From Streptomyces sp. SLBN-31 (GTDB lineage: Bacteria > Actinomycetota > Actinomycetes > Streptomycetales > Streptomycetaceae): DNA of 64,000 nt. Positions 1-8,077 of this stretch are shown in pieces. The position numbers and the translations under genes were made by a program. The stretch covers positions 620,001-684,000 of the forward strand of contig NZ_VFNC01000002.1 in assembly GCF_006715395.1 (NCBI RefSeq), read 5' to 3'. The notes beneath the pieces were generated by a model. The model worked only from the letters and a program-made list of their open reading frames with translations. It ran no database searches and was not told the origin of the DNA. How positions within the stretch are numbered: the stretch's first letter is position 1; every line of letters begins with the position of its first letter.

Positions 1-1
1 C

Positions 2-394
2 TTCCAGCCCGGCCGGCCCACCCTCACCTGGGCCGCCGCCGGCCACCCGCCGCCGCTGCTGCGCACCCCCGACGGACAGGTGCACACGCTGGACGCCAAA
101 CCGGGCGCCATGCTGGGCATCCCGTTGCACCAGCGGATCGACGACCACACGGTGGACCTCCCGCCCGGGTCAACACTGGCGCTCTACACGGACGGGCTGG
201 TCGAACGCCGGGCGGCGGGGATCGATCCGGGCATAGCGCGCCTGGCGGCGTCGCTCGGCGGCTTCCGGCCGGACGAGCTCGAGCGGGATCTGGACGGCTC
301 GGCCGACCGCGTCCTCGACCCCCTGCTCGTCGACTCCGAGCGCGACGACGACGTGTGCCTGCTGCTGTGTCACACCACGGAGGGCTTCGTCTAG
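2..394 (+). CDS. SpoIIE/RsbU-type PP2C serine phosphatase, C-terminal part
   Basis: The reading frame enters from the left edge, so only the last 130 residues are visible. They match the C-terminal half of the SpoIIE/RsbU phosphatase family: an AAGHPPPLL segment, a GxxLGIP segment, then LYTDGLVERR and a closing DDDVCLLL strand that carries metal-binding acidic residues in this family. Known members dephosphorylate anti-anti-sigma (STAS) proteins, often with N-terminal PAS or GAF sensors that would lie outside this window. A stress sigma factor and an RsbW-like kinase sit about 6 kb downstream, but nothing in the sequence ties them to this enzyme. Confidence 0.88.
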   Translation, partial: FQPGRPTLTWAAAGHPPPLLRTPDGQVHTLDAKPGAMLGIPLHQRIDDHTVDLPPGSTLALYTDGLVERRAAGIDPGIARLAASLGGFRPDELERDLDGSADRVLDPLLVDSERDDDVCLLLCHTTEGFV

Positions 395-604
395 ACGCGG
401 TCCGGCCATTTCCTTCACTTTTCACCCGGTGCGTTTCCGCCCCCGCGGGGGCAGGGTTGACCCCGACGCGTTCGTCTGCCTGCCGTGCCCGGCTGGCGGT
501 ACGGCTCAAGGCACGGTGGGATCGATGTGGTGCAAGCAGAGATCCAGGGCAGGCGAAGGGCGTTGGAAGTGACCGCCTGGAGCCGCAGAGAGGGATGAAG
601 AACC
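395..604. other. Intergenic region with GC palindrome
   Basis: This 210-base gap separates the phosphatase gene from the NADH dehydrogenase gene. A 14-base perfect palindrome of C and G runs lies at 439-452 and could act as a weak terminator, but it has almost no room for a loop. A TTGACC hexamer follows at 457-462 without a convincing -10 box at normal spacing. No supported ORF is present. Confidence 0.4.
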
Positions 605-1969
605 GTGACACGACCCAGGATCCTGGTGGTCGGCGCAGGTTTCGCCGGCGTGGAGTGCGTGCGCCGTCTGGAGCGGAAGCTCGCGCCCGACGAGGCCGAC
701 GTCACCCTGGTGACGCCCTTCGCCTACCAGCTTTATCTGCCCCTGCTGCCCCAGGTCGCCTCCGGGGTGCTGACGCCCCAGTCGATCGCCGTCTCCCTGC
801 GCCGCAGCAAGCGGTACCGCACCCGGATCATCCCGGGCGGCGCGATCGGCGTCGACCTGAAGGCGAAGGTGTGTGTCATCCGCACCATCACCGACCAGAT
901 CGTCAACGAGCCGTACGACTACATCGTGCTGGCGCCCGGCAGCATCACCCGCACCTTCGACATCCCGGGGCTGACCGACAACGCCTTCGGGATGAAGACC
1001 CTCGCCGAGGCCGCCTACATCCGCGACCACGTCATCTCGCAGCTGGATCTGGCCGACGCCAGCCAGGACCCGGCCGAGCGGGCCGCCCGGCTGCAGTTCG
1101 TGGTCGTCGGCGGCGGGTACGCCGGCACCGAGACCGCGGCCTGTCTGCAGAAGCTCACGCACGCCGCCGTCAAGCGCTACCCGCGCATCGACCCGTCGCT
1201 GATCAAGTGGCACCTGATCGACATCGCGCCGAAGCTGATGCCCGAGCTGGGCGACAAGCTCGGCCGCAGCGCCCAGAAGATCCTGGCGCGCAGGGGCATC
1301 GACGTGTCCCTGGGCGTCTCCATCGAGAAGGCCGGTCCCGAGGAGGTCACCTTCACCGACGGCCGGGTGGTGCCCACGCGGACCCTGATCTGGACCGCCG
1401 GCGTCGTCGCCAGCCCGCTCATCGCCACCCTCGGCGCCGAAACGATTCGCGGGCGGCTCGCGGTCACCGCGGAGATGACGCTGCCGGGCGAGGACGGCGT
1501 CTTCGCGCTCGGCGACTCCGCCGCGGTGCCCGACCTCGCCCAGGGCGACGACGCGCTCTGCCCGCCCACCGCACAACACGCCATGCGGCAGGGCCCGCAG
1601 GTCGCCGACAACATCATCGCCACCCTGCGGGGCCGGCCGATGCAGCCGTACCACCACAAGGACCTCGGTCTCGTCGTCGACCTCGGCGGCACGGACGCCG
1701 TCGCCAAGCCGCTCGGCATCGAACTGCACGGTCTGCCCGCCCAGTTCGCGGCCCGCGGCTACCACTGGGCGGCGCTGCGCACCAACGTGGCGAAGGTCCG
1801 CGTGGCTACCAACTGGACGCTCAACGCCATCGCGGGCGACGACTTCGTCCGTACCGGCTTCCAGGCCCGCAGGCCCGCCAAGCTCAAGGACTTCGAGTAC
1901 ACCGACGCGTACCTGAGTCCGGAGCAGGTGCGGGCCCAGATCGAGGGGGCGCGTCGCGAGCAGCTGTGA
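605..1969 (+). CDS. ndh: Type II NADH dehydrogenase (NDH-2 family)
   Basis: A 454-residue FAD/NAD-dependent oxidoreductase. The N-terminal GxGxxG FAD motif is at residues 10-15. A second GGGYAG dinucleotide motif near 169-174 would bind NADH. A GVFALGDSA segment near residue 300 is the usual second FAD contact. Length and order fit NDH-2, the single-subunit, non-proton-pumping NADH:quinone oxidoreductase that feeds the respiratory chain. The C-terminal ~90 residues contain amphipathic stretches suitable for peripheral membrane attachment. The GTG start is chosen because the GxGxxG motif follows at once and a purine-rich GAGAGGGATGAAG lies upstream. The downstream FUSC gene is codirectional with an 80-base gap. 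Quinone specificity cannot be read from sequence. Confidence 0.9.
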   Translation: MTRPRILVVGAGFAGVECVRRLERKLAPDEADVTLVTPFAYQLYLPLLPQVASGVLTPQSIAVSLRRSKRYRTRIIPGGAIGVDLKAKVCVIRTITDQIVNEPYDYIVLAPGSITRTFDIPGLTDNAFGMKTLAEAAYIRDHVISQLDLADASQDPAERAARLQFVVVGGGYAGTETAACLQKLTHAAVKRYPRIDPSLIKWHLIDIAPKLMPELGDKLGRSAQKILARRGIDVSLGVSIEKAGPEEVTFTDGRVVPTRTLIWTAGVVASPLIATLGAETIRGRLAVTAEMTLPGEDGVFALGDSAAVPDLAQGDDALCPPTAQHAMRQGPQVADNIIATLRGRPMQPYHHKDLGLVVDLGGTDAVAKPLGIELHGLPAQFAARGYHWAALRTNVAKVRVATNWTLNAIAGDDFVRTGFQARRPAKLKDFEYTDAYLSPEQVRAQIEGARREQL

Positions 1970-2048
1970 GGGCGGGCGCCGGCCTTCCCGGCGGGCCGTG
2001 TCATGCTGGATACGGATCTTGACGTGAAGCGGGAGTGAGTACGGCGGC

Positions 2049-4289
2049 GTGAGGGCAGCGGTGGGGTCGGTCCGGGCGCGTCTGCGCGATCTCGTCGCTG
2101 CCAACGACCCGGGCCTGCTGCGCCTCGCCGCGGGTCTGCGGACGGTGGGGGCCATCGCCCTCACGCTCGCCGTGCTCGGCCTGGTGGGGACCGACGTACG
2201 CCATCTGGTGGCCGGGGCCATCGCCGCGATGGTCTCCACCTTCGCCATCAGGGAGAAGCAGCGGTCGCGGCAGGCCGTGACCCTGGCGCTGGGCCTTCCG
2301 GTGGCCCTGGCCTCGCTGACGCTGGCGGCGGTCCTGAACTCCCGCGTGGGCGGCGACGTCGTCTTCGTCGCGCTGATCTTCTGCGCCGTCTACGCCCGCC
2401 GGTTCGGCGACCGCGGCACCGCGCTCGGCCTGATCGGCTTCCAGGTGTACTTCATGTCCCTGTTCGTCGGCGCCACCGTCTCGGCCCTGCCGCAGCTGTA
2501 CGGGGTGGTCGCGGTGGCGTTCGCGAGCAGCGCCCTGGTGCGTTTCGCACTCGTGCCCGAGACGCCCGCGGGAATCCTGGCACGGCTGCGCGAGGCCTTC
2601 CGGGCCCGGCTCGCACAGCTGGTGACCGCGCAGCTGGCGCTGCTCGACGCCGGTCCGGAGGAGATCGACGGGGCGCTCACGGACGTCCGCGTCGGGACCG
2701 CGCGGCTGCACGAGACGGCCATGATGATCCAGGGGCGGCTGGAGGACGGCACCGACGACGAGGCCGTGGCCCGGCTGGTGCAGCGCCGCGTCGCGGACGC
2801 CGAGATCGCCGCCGAGCGCCTGGGCCTGCTGTTGCTGACCGCGCGCAGCGCCGAGCGGGCCGACACCCTCACCCTGCATCTGCCGGGCGCGCCCGTCCCC
2901 GAGGGCGGGCTGCTGCCGGTGCGGGAGGAGGCGACCACCACACTTCGCCGGGACCTCGAGGCGCTGCGCATGCTGGTGCTGCGTCCGGTGTCGGCCGACA
3001 CGGGGACCGGTCTGGCGCAGGTGCGCAACCGGCTGCTGGGCTACCGGGACGAGGAGAACCTGCCGAAGGCCTCGCCCGCCGTGCAGGACGTCTTCCGGGG
3101 TGTCGGCGAGGCGGCCCGGGCGGTGCTGGGGCTGCGGATCGCGCTCGGCGGGGCGCGGGACGAGTCGGACGACTCGCCGTCGACGGCCCGTTCACGCGAG
3201 GAGCTGGACGCCGAGGACGCGGCGATCGACGCCGGCGAGGAGGCCGCCGAGGCTCCGGCCTCGGGGTGGCAGCGCCCGACCACCCGGGCCGCCGTACAGG
3301 TCGCGGTGGGCTCGTCCCTGGCGATCGTCGGCGGCGAGTTCCTGTCCGCCCAGCGCTGGTACTGGGCGGTACTGACCTGCTGGATCGTGTTCATCAACAC
3401 CGCGTCGACGGGCGAGATCCTGGTCAAGGGCTACCGGCGGCTGCTGGGCACGGTGCTCGGCGTCGTGGCCGGGCTGCTCCTGGCCGGCCTGGTGGGCCAC
3501 CACACCTGGACGGCGTTCGCGCTGGTGCTGCTGTGCGTGTTCGCGATGTTCTACACGGCACCGCTGTCGTACACGCTGATGTCGTTCTTCGTCACGGCGG
3601 CCCTCGGCGTGCTCTACACGCTGCTGCACACCTACAGCCTGTCGGTCCTGGTGCTGCGGGTGGAGGAGACGGCGCTCGGTGCCGCCTGCGGGATCATCGC
3701 CGCCGCGTTCGTGCTGCCGGTGCACACCGACCGCCGTACCAACGACCTGCTGGGTACCGTGCTGGACCGGCTCGCCCAGGTTGCGGAGGCGGCCATCGAC
3801 CAGCTCAGCGGCGGGCCGCCGGACGATCTGCTGGACCGGGCGCGGGATCTGGACCAGGCGCTGGCCGACCTGCGGGCCGCCACCCAGCCGCTCACCCACC
3901 CCGTCACGCCGCTGCGCACCCGGCGCAACACCGCCCGGTACGTCGTCGCCCTGCTGGAGACCTGCGCGTATCACGCGCGTTCCCTGGCCGCGATGGCCGA
4001 GCTGCTGCCCACCCATCCCTCCATCGCGGCGGACCCGCGACTGCGCAGGGCCGGGCAGCGCATCCTGGACAACATCGCGGCGATCGCCGCGCGCGCCGCG
4101 GACGAGCGGGCCTCGGCACAGGTCGAGACGGGCGCGAGCATCGCGTCCCTGGTGGAGTCCGAGCTGCCGGGCGTCTCCCGGTACGGGCGGATCACCGACC
4201 GCGTGCTCAGGCACCTTCAGCGGCTGGACGAGGCCGTGGTGGGCCTGGCCCGGCCGCTGAAGGTGCCCGTGGCGGCGCCGAAGCGGTGA
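2049..4289 (+). CDS. FUSC-family membrane protein (putative aromatic compound exporter)
   Basis: A 746-residue protein with two hydrophobic blocks, residues ~30-170 and ~410-560. Each block is followed by a long charged helical region, which is the duplicated layout of the FUSC / aromatic acid exporter (ArAE) family. The second block contains the family-like segment RWYWAVLTCWIVF followed by a glycine-rich pair of helices. Known relatives export p-hydroxybenzoate or other aromatic acids; the substrate here is unknown. An acidic insertion around residues 370-405 sits between the halves. The GTG start gives a short basic N-terminus before the first helix, with GGGAG at 2031-2035. The gene ends 7 bases before a convergent gene. 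Confidence 0.82.
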   Translation: MRAAVGSVRARLRDLVAANDPGLLRLAAGLRTVGAIALTLAVLGLVGTDVRHLVAGAIAAMVSTFAIREKQRSRQAVTLALGLPVALASLTLAAVLNSRVGGDVVFVALIFCAVYARRFGDRGTALGLIGFQVYFMSLFVGATVSALPQLYGVVAVAFASSALVRFALVPETPAGILARLREAFRARLAQLVTAQLALLDAGPEEIDGALTDVRVGTARLHETAMMIQGRLEDGTDDEAVARLVQRRVADAEIAAERLGLLLLTARSAERADTLTLHLPGAPVPEGGLLPVREEATTTLRRDLEALRMLVLRPVSADTGTGLAQVRNRLLGYRDEENLPKASPAVQDVFRGVGEAARAVLGLRIALGGARDESDDSPSTARSREELDAEDAAIDAGEEAAEAPASGWQRPTTRAAVQVAVGSSLAIVGGEFLSAQRWYWAVLTCWIVFINTASTGEILVKGYRRLLGTVLGVVAGLLLAGLVGHHTWTAFALVLLCVFAMFYTAPLSYTLMSFFVTAALGVLYTLLHTYSLSVLVLRVEETALGAACGIIAAAFVLPVHTDRRTNDLLGTVLDRLAQVAEAAIDQLSGGPPDDLLDRARDLDQALADLRAATQPLTHPVTPLRTRRNTARYVVALLETCAYHARSLAAMAELLPTHPSIAADPRLRRAGQRILDNIAAIAARAADERASAQVETGASIASLVESELPGVSRYGRITDRVLRHLQRLDEAVVGLARPLKVPVAAPKR

Positions 4290-4296
4290 GCGCCGC

Positions 4297-4728
4297 TCAG
4301 AAGTCGGTGGGCAGCCCGCTGACCTCGGCGATGCCGCGCAGTTCCTCGTTCTGCCGGTGCCGTTCCCGGATGAAGTCGGCTATCTCGCCGAGCCGTGCCG
4401 GGTCCGAGGCGGTGTCCGCGTCGGTGACCACCCGGACCGGGCCGGTCTCCTCCAGCTGTATCTCGACGACCTCGTTGTCCAGCCTGCCGGTGACCGCCGC
4501 GGCGATGACCAGGGCGGCCTCGTCGCGGACCTCCTGGGGCAGGCCGTCGGCCTGTTCGCCGTCGAGCGCGAAGTCCAGCGCGGGCAGCTGCTCGTGGTCG
4601 ATGGCCCGCAGGACGGGTTCGACGAGGTCGAGCAGCAGCCGGTAGTCGTCCGTGTCCATCCGGTTGCGCAGGAGGCCGAGGTACATGTCGACGGGCCGGT
4701 GCTCGGGCGAGAACTCGGATTCGTTCAT
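4297..4728 (-). CDS. Conserved hypothetical small acidic protein
   Basis: A 143-residue acidic soluble protein with no signal peptide, membrane segment or recognisable catalytic motif. The start is placed at the ATG beginning MNESEFSPEH. The frame stays open upstream, but that part overlaps the DUF1206 gene and reads as its shadow. The middle alternates hydrophobic strands and acidic turns, and the C-terminal third (ARLGEIADFIRERHRQNEEL) looks like one long helix. It starts 28 bases after the DUF1206 gene on the same strand, so the two are probably cotranscribed. Function unknown. Confidence 0.72.
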   Translation of the reverse strand: MNESEFSPEHRPVDMYLGLLRNRMDTDDYRLLLDLVEPVLRAIDHEQLPALDFALDGEQADGLPQEVRDEAALVIAAAVTGRLDNEVVEIQLEETGPVRVVTDADTASDPARLGEIADFIRERHRQNEELRGIAEVSGLPTDF

Positions 4729-4756
4729 CTCGTGCGTGTGCCCCGTCTCGCGCGCG

Positions 4757-5596
4757 TCAGACCCGCCGCCAGCGGGCGAGTGCGAAGGAGAAGATTCCGA
4801 AGAGGACGAAACCCGCCGCGACGCAGACCAGCAGCCACGGCCCCAGGGGGGTGTGGGCGAAGGAGCGCAGGGTGTCGTCGAGTCCCTTGGCCCGGTCCGG
4901 CCGGTAGTCGACGGCCGAGCGCACCGCGAAGCCGCCGGCGACGGCGAAGACGAGGCCGCGCGCCGTGCCGCCGGCGACGCCGGTGATGTCGACGAGCCGG
5001 CTCGCCCATCGGGGCATCTGGGCATGCTTGAGCTTGCGCCGGTAGTCACGCCGGATGGCGCGCACGCCCACCCATATGCCGGCCACCACGACGCCGGCCC
5101 CGGCCAGGCCGACGATCCACTGGCCGCCGGGCCAGTGCAGGACCCGCGCGGTGACGTCACGGGACCGGGCGTCGCTGGAACCGCTGCCGCTGCCGTGCGG
5201 GCCGGCCGCGAAGGACAGCACGGAGTAGGCGACGAACGAGTAGAAGACGCAGCGGCCCAGCGCGAGCAGCCGCTTGTGCGCCTTGCGTCCGTCGGCGCCC
5301 GCCGATCCGAAGACCGCTTCGGACAGCCGCCACAGGGCCATTCCGACGAGCCCGAGGCCCAGCGTCCACAGCAGGAACTTGCCGAAGGGCTGCTGGGCCA
5401 GTTCGGCGACCGCTCCGCCGCGGTCGGCCTGGCGGTGTGTGTCGCCGAAGGCGATCTTCAGGGCGATCACCCCGACCAGTAGATAGATCACTCCTCTCGC
5501 CGTGAGCCCCGCCCGTGCGGCGCCCTCCGTCATCGATCCCCGCGCCGTCCGCTCGGCCTCGATGCGGCCGGAGCGCGCCATGGTACTCGCGTTCAT
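4757..5596 (-). CDS. DUF1206 family integral membrane protein
   Basis: A 279-residue membrane protein with about six hydrophobic segments arranged as three repeats. Each repeat opens with an A-R-x-G-x-x-A-[RK]-G-x-[VI]-like motif (for example ARAGLTARGVIYLLVG), the signature of DUF1206. Between repeats two and three is a poorly conserved Gly/Ser-rich loop (GSGSGSS). The start is the ATG at 5596, preceded at good spacing by GGGAGG on the minus strand. The longer open frame to 5677 lacks such a site. Function is unknown in this family. It is probably cotranscribed with the small protein at 4297-4728. Confidence 0.85.
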   Translation of the reverse strand: MNASTMARSGRIEAERTARGSMTEGAARAGLTARGVIYLLVGVIALKIAFGDTHRQADRGGAVAELAQQPFGKFLLWTLGLGLVGMALWRLSEAVFGSAGADGRKAHKRLLALGRCVFYSFVAYSVLSFAAGPHGSGSGSSDARSRDVTARVLHWPGGQWIVGLAGAGVVVAGIWVGVRAIRRDYRRKLKHAQMPRWASRLVDITGVAGGTARGLVFAVAGGFAVRSAVDYRPDRAKGLDDTLRSFAHTPLGPWLLVCVAAGFVLFGIFSFALARWRRV

Positions 5597-5711
5597 GTGT
5601 ACCTCCCGTCGTCCGGATGCCCCGGCGCCGGGCGAGCACGCCCAGCACCTCGGGACCTGAATGTGCGGGGCGACCACCCGCTCGCCCCGTCCGGTCGCCG
5701 ATCAGGCAGCA

Positions 5712-5750
5712 GCCGCGCCCGCGAGCGCTTCCTTCGCTCGCGGGCGCGGC
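5712..5750 (-). terminator. Strong hairpin terminator downstream of the sigma-factor unit
   Basis: A perfect 16-bp stem (5712-5727 pairing with 5735-5750) encloses a 7-base loop, with no T-tract. Such T-less, very GC-rich hairpins are common terminators in Streptomyces. It lies after the stop of the DUF5133 gene (minus strand) and before the DUF1206 start, so it would end the sigma-DUF5133 transcript and insulate DUF1206. Confidence 0.8.
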
Positions 5751-5792
5751 TATTGCCTGCTGCCCTCCCCGCCCCGTGGGACGGGGGTGCGG

Positions 5793-6035
5793 TCACTCGG
5801 CCCTGGGGGCGGCGGTCGTCCGGTGGCGCGGTGCCATGGACTCGGCCGCCAGAAGACGGTGGGCGGTTTCCAGGGCCCGTCTGACGTCACGCGTGCCGGT
5901 CGTCACGCACAGGGTGTAGGCGAGGTCCTGCGCCCGTGGACTCGACCAGCCGCTGCCGGTCTCGGCCTCCTCGGCCAGCAGGGATTCGTACTCGTCCACG
6001 AGTTTGCGCAAAAGGGCGGGATGAGGGATCAGCAT
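5793..6035 (-). CDS. DUF5133 domain protein (small regulator-like)
   Basis: An 80-residue protein opening with MLIPHPALLRKLVDEYESL, the signature I associate with DUF5133, a small actinobacterial domain. The remainder holds RAQDLAYTLCVTTGTRDVRRALETAHRLL, probably two helices, followed by a basic tail. There are no catalytic motifs. AAGGAG precedes the ATG at suitable spacing. It begins 30 bases after the stop of the upstream sigma factor gene on the same strand, so cotranscription and a role near stress-sigma regulation are plausible. Its biochemical function is unknown. Confidence 0.75.
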   Translation of the reverse strand: MLIPHPALLRKLVDEYESLLAEEAETGSGWSSPRAQDLAYTLCVTTGTRDVRRALETAHRLLAAESMAPRHRTTAAPRAE

Positions 6036-6065
6036 GGCTCTCGCTCCTTCTCGGTTCCGATGGGC

Positions 6066-6923
6066 TCAGGCCGCGCTCGGCCCGCGGCCGCCGCCCTTGC
6101 GGCCGTTGTGGCCCATGGCTTCGGCGCGTACCCGGGCACAGCTGCGGCTGATGAGGCGGGAGACGTGCATCTGGGAGATGCCGAGTTGGTCGGCGATCCG
6201 GCTTTGTGTCATGTCCTCGAAGAAGCGCATGTAGAGGATGGCGCGCTCGCGCTCGGGCAGACGACGCAGGCCCTCCTTGGCGGACTCGCGGTCGATCACG
6301 ACGTCGTACGACGCGTCGGGCGCGCCCAGGGTGTCCGCGAGGCTGTAGCCGTCGTCGTCGCCGGAGAGTTCGGCGTCCAGGGACAGGGTGCTGAAGCTCT
6401 CGAGGGCTTCCAGGCCGCAGTTGATCTCGTCCTCGGTGAGCCCGGTGTGGGCGGCGAGGGCCGCGACAGTGGGTTCGGGGCTGCCCGGCGTCTGGGTGAG
6501 TTCGCGGCGGGCCACGCGGACCTTGTTGCGCAGTTCCTGGACGCGGCGGGGCACGCGCAGCGCCCACATGCGGTCCCGGAAGTGCCGCTTGACCTCACCG
6601 GTGATGGTGGGCACGGCGTAGCTCTCGAAGGCGCCGCGCTCCGGGTCGAAGCGGTCGATGGCCTTGACGAGGCCGAGGGCCGCGACCTGGCGCAGGTCCT
6701 CGACCGACTCACCGCGGTCGCGGAATCGGCCGGCGATCCGGTGGGCCATGGGGAGCCATGCGGTGACGAGTTCGTCGCGTACGGCGTCCCGCTCGGGGCC
6801 GTCCTCCATGACGGCCAGGCGGGCGAAGAGCTCGGCTGTGTCGGGGGCGTCGTCGTGGCGCCGCGCGGCGGTGGTCTGAGGGGTCTGCGTGCCGGGTCGG
6901 CTGGTCGACGTGTCGATGAGCAT
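6066..6923 (-). CDS. RNA polymerase sigma factor, SigB/SigF/SigG family
   Basis: A 285-residue group 3 sigma factor. Region 2 is seen in DLRQVAALGLVKAIDRFDPE followed by GAFESYAVPTITGEVKRHFRD and W. Region 3 covers the central acidic part. Region 4 ends with RERAILYMRFFEDMTQSRIADQLGISQMHVSRL, a helix-turn-helix for -35 recognition. These match the SigB/SigF class that controls osmotic, oxidative and developmental stress genes in Streptomyces. An alanine/threonine-rich N-terminal ~50 residues precede region 2. The start ATG has CAGGAG upstream. Partners such as RsbW-like kinases bind this class, and one is encoded just upstream on the same strand. I cannot assign which paralogue this is. Confidence 0.93.
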   Translation of the reverse strand: MLIDTSTSRPGTQTPQTTAARRHDDAPDTAELFARLAVMEDGPERDAVRDELVTAWLPMAHRIAGRFRDRGESVEDLRQVAALGLVKAIDRFDPERGAFESYAVPTITGEVKRHFRDRMWALRVPRRVQELRNKVRVARRELTQTPGSPEPTVAALAAHTGLTEDEINCGLEALESFSTLSLDAELSGDDDGYSLADTLGAPDASYDVVIDRESAKEGLRRLPERERAILYMRFFEDMTQSRIADQLGISQMHVSRLISRSCARVRAEAMGHNGRKGGGRGPSAA

Positions 6924-7033
6924 GCGGATTGGCTCCTGAACGAGGGGTTTCAGGGACTTACCGCGGGATCGTCGCCGCCCGGACCGGTACGAGGGCCCGG
7001 GGCGGCATACCGCTCCCGCTGGGCGCCTCCGGT

Positions 7034-7081
7034 CCGAAGCACGAAACTCCGTCTGCCCTGCCGCCGGAGGAACAAACTCCG
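7034..7081. repeat. Two 18-base imperfect repeats 30 bp apart upstream of the sigma gene
   Basis: Positions 7034-7051 and 7064-7081 share 14 of 18 bases and both end in AAACTCCG. Their centres are 30 bp apart, close to three helical turns. The second copy is itself an interrupted palindrome, CGGAG-N7-CTCCG. They lie between the RsbW-like gene stop and the sigma factor start, where the sigma promoter must be if it has its own. They are candidate binding sites for a dimeric regulator. Confidence 0.45.
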
Positions 7082-7114
7082 CCGCTCGAAAAAATGTGAT
7101 CGGCGCGAATTCCC

Positions 7115-7558
7115 TCAGGTCAGAGCCACCACGGCAGTGATGCGCTTGCCGCCGGCGGGCAGCTCTGACACACGCACGTCACGGGCCAGCCGGCACACGA
7201 TGGGCCAGCCGCGGCCGCCCACCCGGTACCGCCCGTGCGCGTCGACCGACGGCCTGGCCACCGGCACCTCGTCGCTGCGGTCGCTCACCGACACGCACAG
7301 ACAGGGACCGGCGATGTCGACGTGGAAGTCGGTGACCCCGCCGCCGTGCAGGATCGCGTTGGACGTCAGTTCCGAGGCGACCAGCACGGCGTCGCCGAGG
7401 GCCTGCGGATCGCACGAGGTGTGCGTCGTACGGCAGCGCTCGGCCACCGCCCGCTCCACCGCCCGGCGCGCCTCGGCCGGCCTGCACAGCCGGGTCGGCC
7501 CGGAGCCCTGAGCACCCGACGGCTCGTAGGCTGGTTCGGTCGTGTGCCTCTCGCACAT
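7115..7558 (-). CDS. RsbW-like ATP-binding protein (anti-sigma / serine kinase type)
   Basis: A 147-residue HATPase_c protein of the kind found in anti-sigma factors. The N-box is in ALGDAVLVASELTSNAILHG. The nucleotide lid region follows later as VGGRGWPIVCRLA, with a Trp where many relatives have a Leu or Met. It lacks a HisKA dimerisation domain, so it is not a two-component kinase. In this family the protein binds a SigB-type sigma factor or phosphorylates a STAS antagonist. The nearest target is the sigma factor encoded just downstream, but no STAS gene is nearby. The start at 7558 has GGGAG seven bases upstream; the frame stays open further but has no better site. Confidence 0.85.
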   Translation of the reverse strand: MCERHTTEPAYEPSGAQGSGPTRLCRPAEARRAVERAVAERCRTTHTSCDPQALGDAVLVASELTSNAILHGGGVTDFHVDIAGPCLCVSVSDRSDEVPVARPSVDAHGRYRVGGRGWPIVCRLARDVRVSELPAGGKRITAVVALT

Positions 7559-7672
7559 CGCCTGGCTCCCTGTGGGCTGAGTGAACGGACTCCTGGAACG
7601 GTGAACGGCGCGCCCGGGCAGGCCCGGGGCGTCTTCGGAGCGGCGGGTGCGCGTCCCGTCGCGGCGGGGTTT

Positions 7673-7687
7673 CTCACGCTGCGTGAG
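7673..7687. promoter_or_regulatory. 15-bp palindrome between divergent genes
   Basis: CTCACGC-T-GCGTGAG is a perfect palindrome with 7-bp arms and a single central base. It lies between the minus-strand RsbW-like gene and the plus-strand small gene at 7796, where divergent promoters are expected. The arrangement suggests a dimeric repressor site, but the cognate regulator is not known. Confidence 0.45.
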
Positions 7688-7795
7688 CAATGCGCGGACT
7701 CTTCTTCCGGCTCACCTGCATACGCCCGGCCAAACCTCGTGGCCACGCCCGTCGAAACCGGCCATGCCGGGGCGCGAGAGGGGTACTGGCACGGA

Positions 7796-8017
7796 ATGAC
7801 CGATGTCGTGGACTCAGACGAACTGCTGCGCCGCCTCCAGCGCGCCCGGGCCTGCGCGCAGCAGGAGGAACGGGTGTGGCGGGACCGGCGGGAGGACCTC
7901 GGGGCGGCCGACCCCGACCCGGCCCGCGACGCCGTGGTGCGGGCGCTGGCGTACGAGACGGTGGTGCGGGTGCTGGACGAGATCCTGACCCCGGGAAAGC
8001 ACGACGAGCCGGGCTGA
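7796..8017 (+). CDS. Small hypothetical helical protein
   Basis: A 73-residue charged protein (MTDVVDSDELLRRLQRARAC onward), predicted by eye to be mostly helical with two long amphipathic segments. It has no membrane segment and no motif I recognise. The ATG at 7796 is chosen because coding character starts there. GAGAGGGG lies about 13 bases upstream. A GGGTAC at 7781-7786 resembles the -10 element of SigB-type promoters, which would give a very short leader, but no clear GTTT -35 partner is seen. It is probably a stress-related accessory protein because of its neighbours; that is inference only. Confidence 0.55.
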   Translation: MTDVVDSDELLRRLQRARACAQQEERVWRDRREDLGAADPDPARDAVVRALAYETVVRVLDEILTPGKHDEPG

Positions 8018-8077
8018 CCGGCCCCTCCCCCGGCCGGGCTCCCGATTGGCACCCCCGGCCGGGGGAACCCGGTGCGC

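Noticed and set aside
439..452. Strong terminator after the phosphatase gene
   Set aside because: The palindrome leaves only a two- to four-base loop and a short stem with no T-run, so it is listed only as an intergenic feature.
506..2248. Long open frame on the minus strand opposite the NADH dehydrogenase gene
   Set aside because: High GC makes long antisense frames common. The plus-strand product has full NDH-2 motifs, while this frame shows only Arg/Gly/Ala-rich sequence without motifs.
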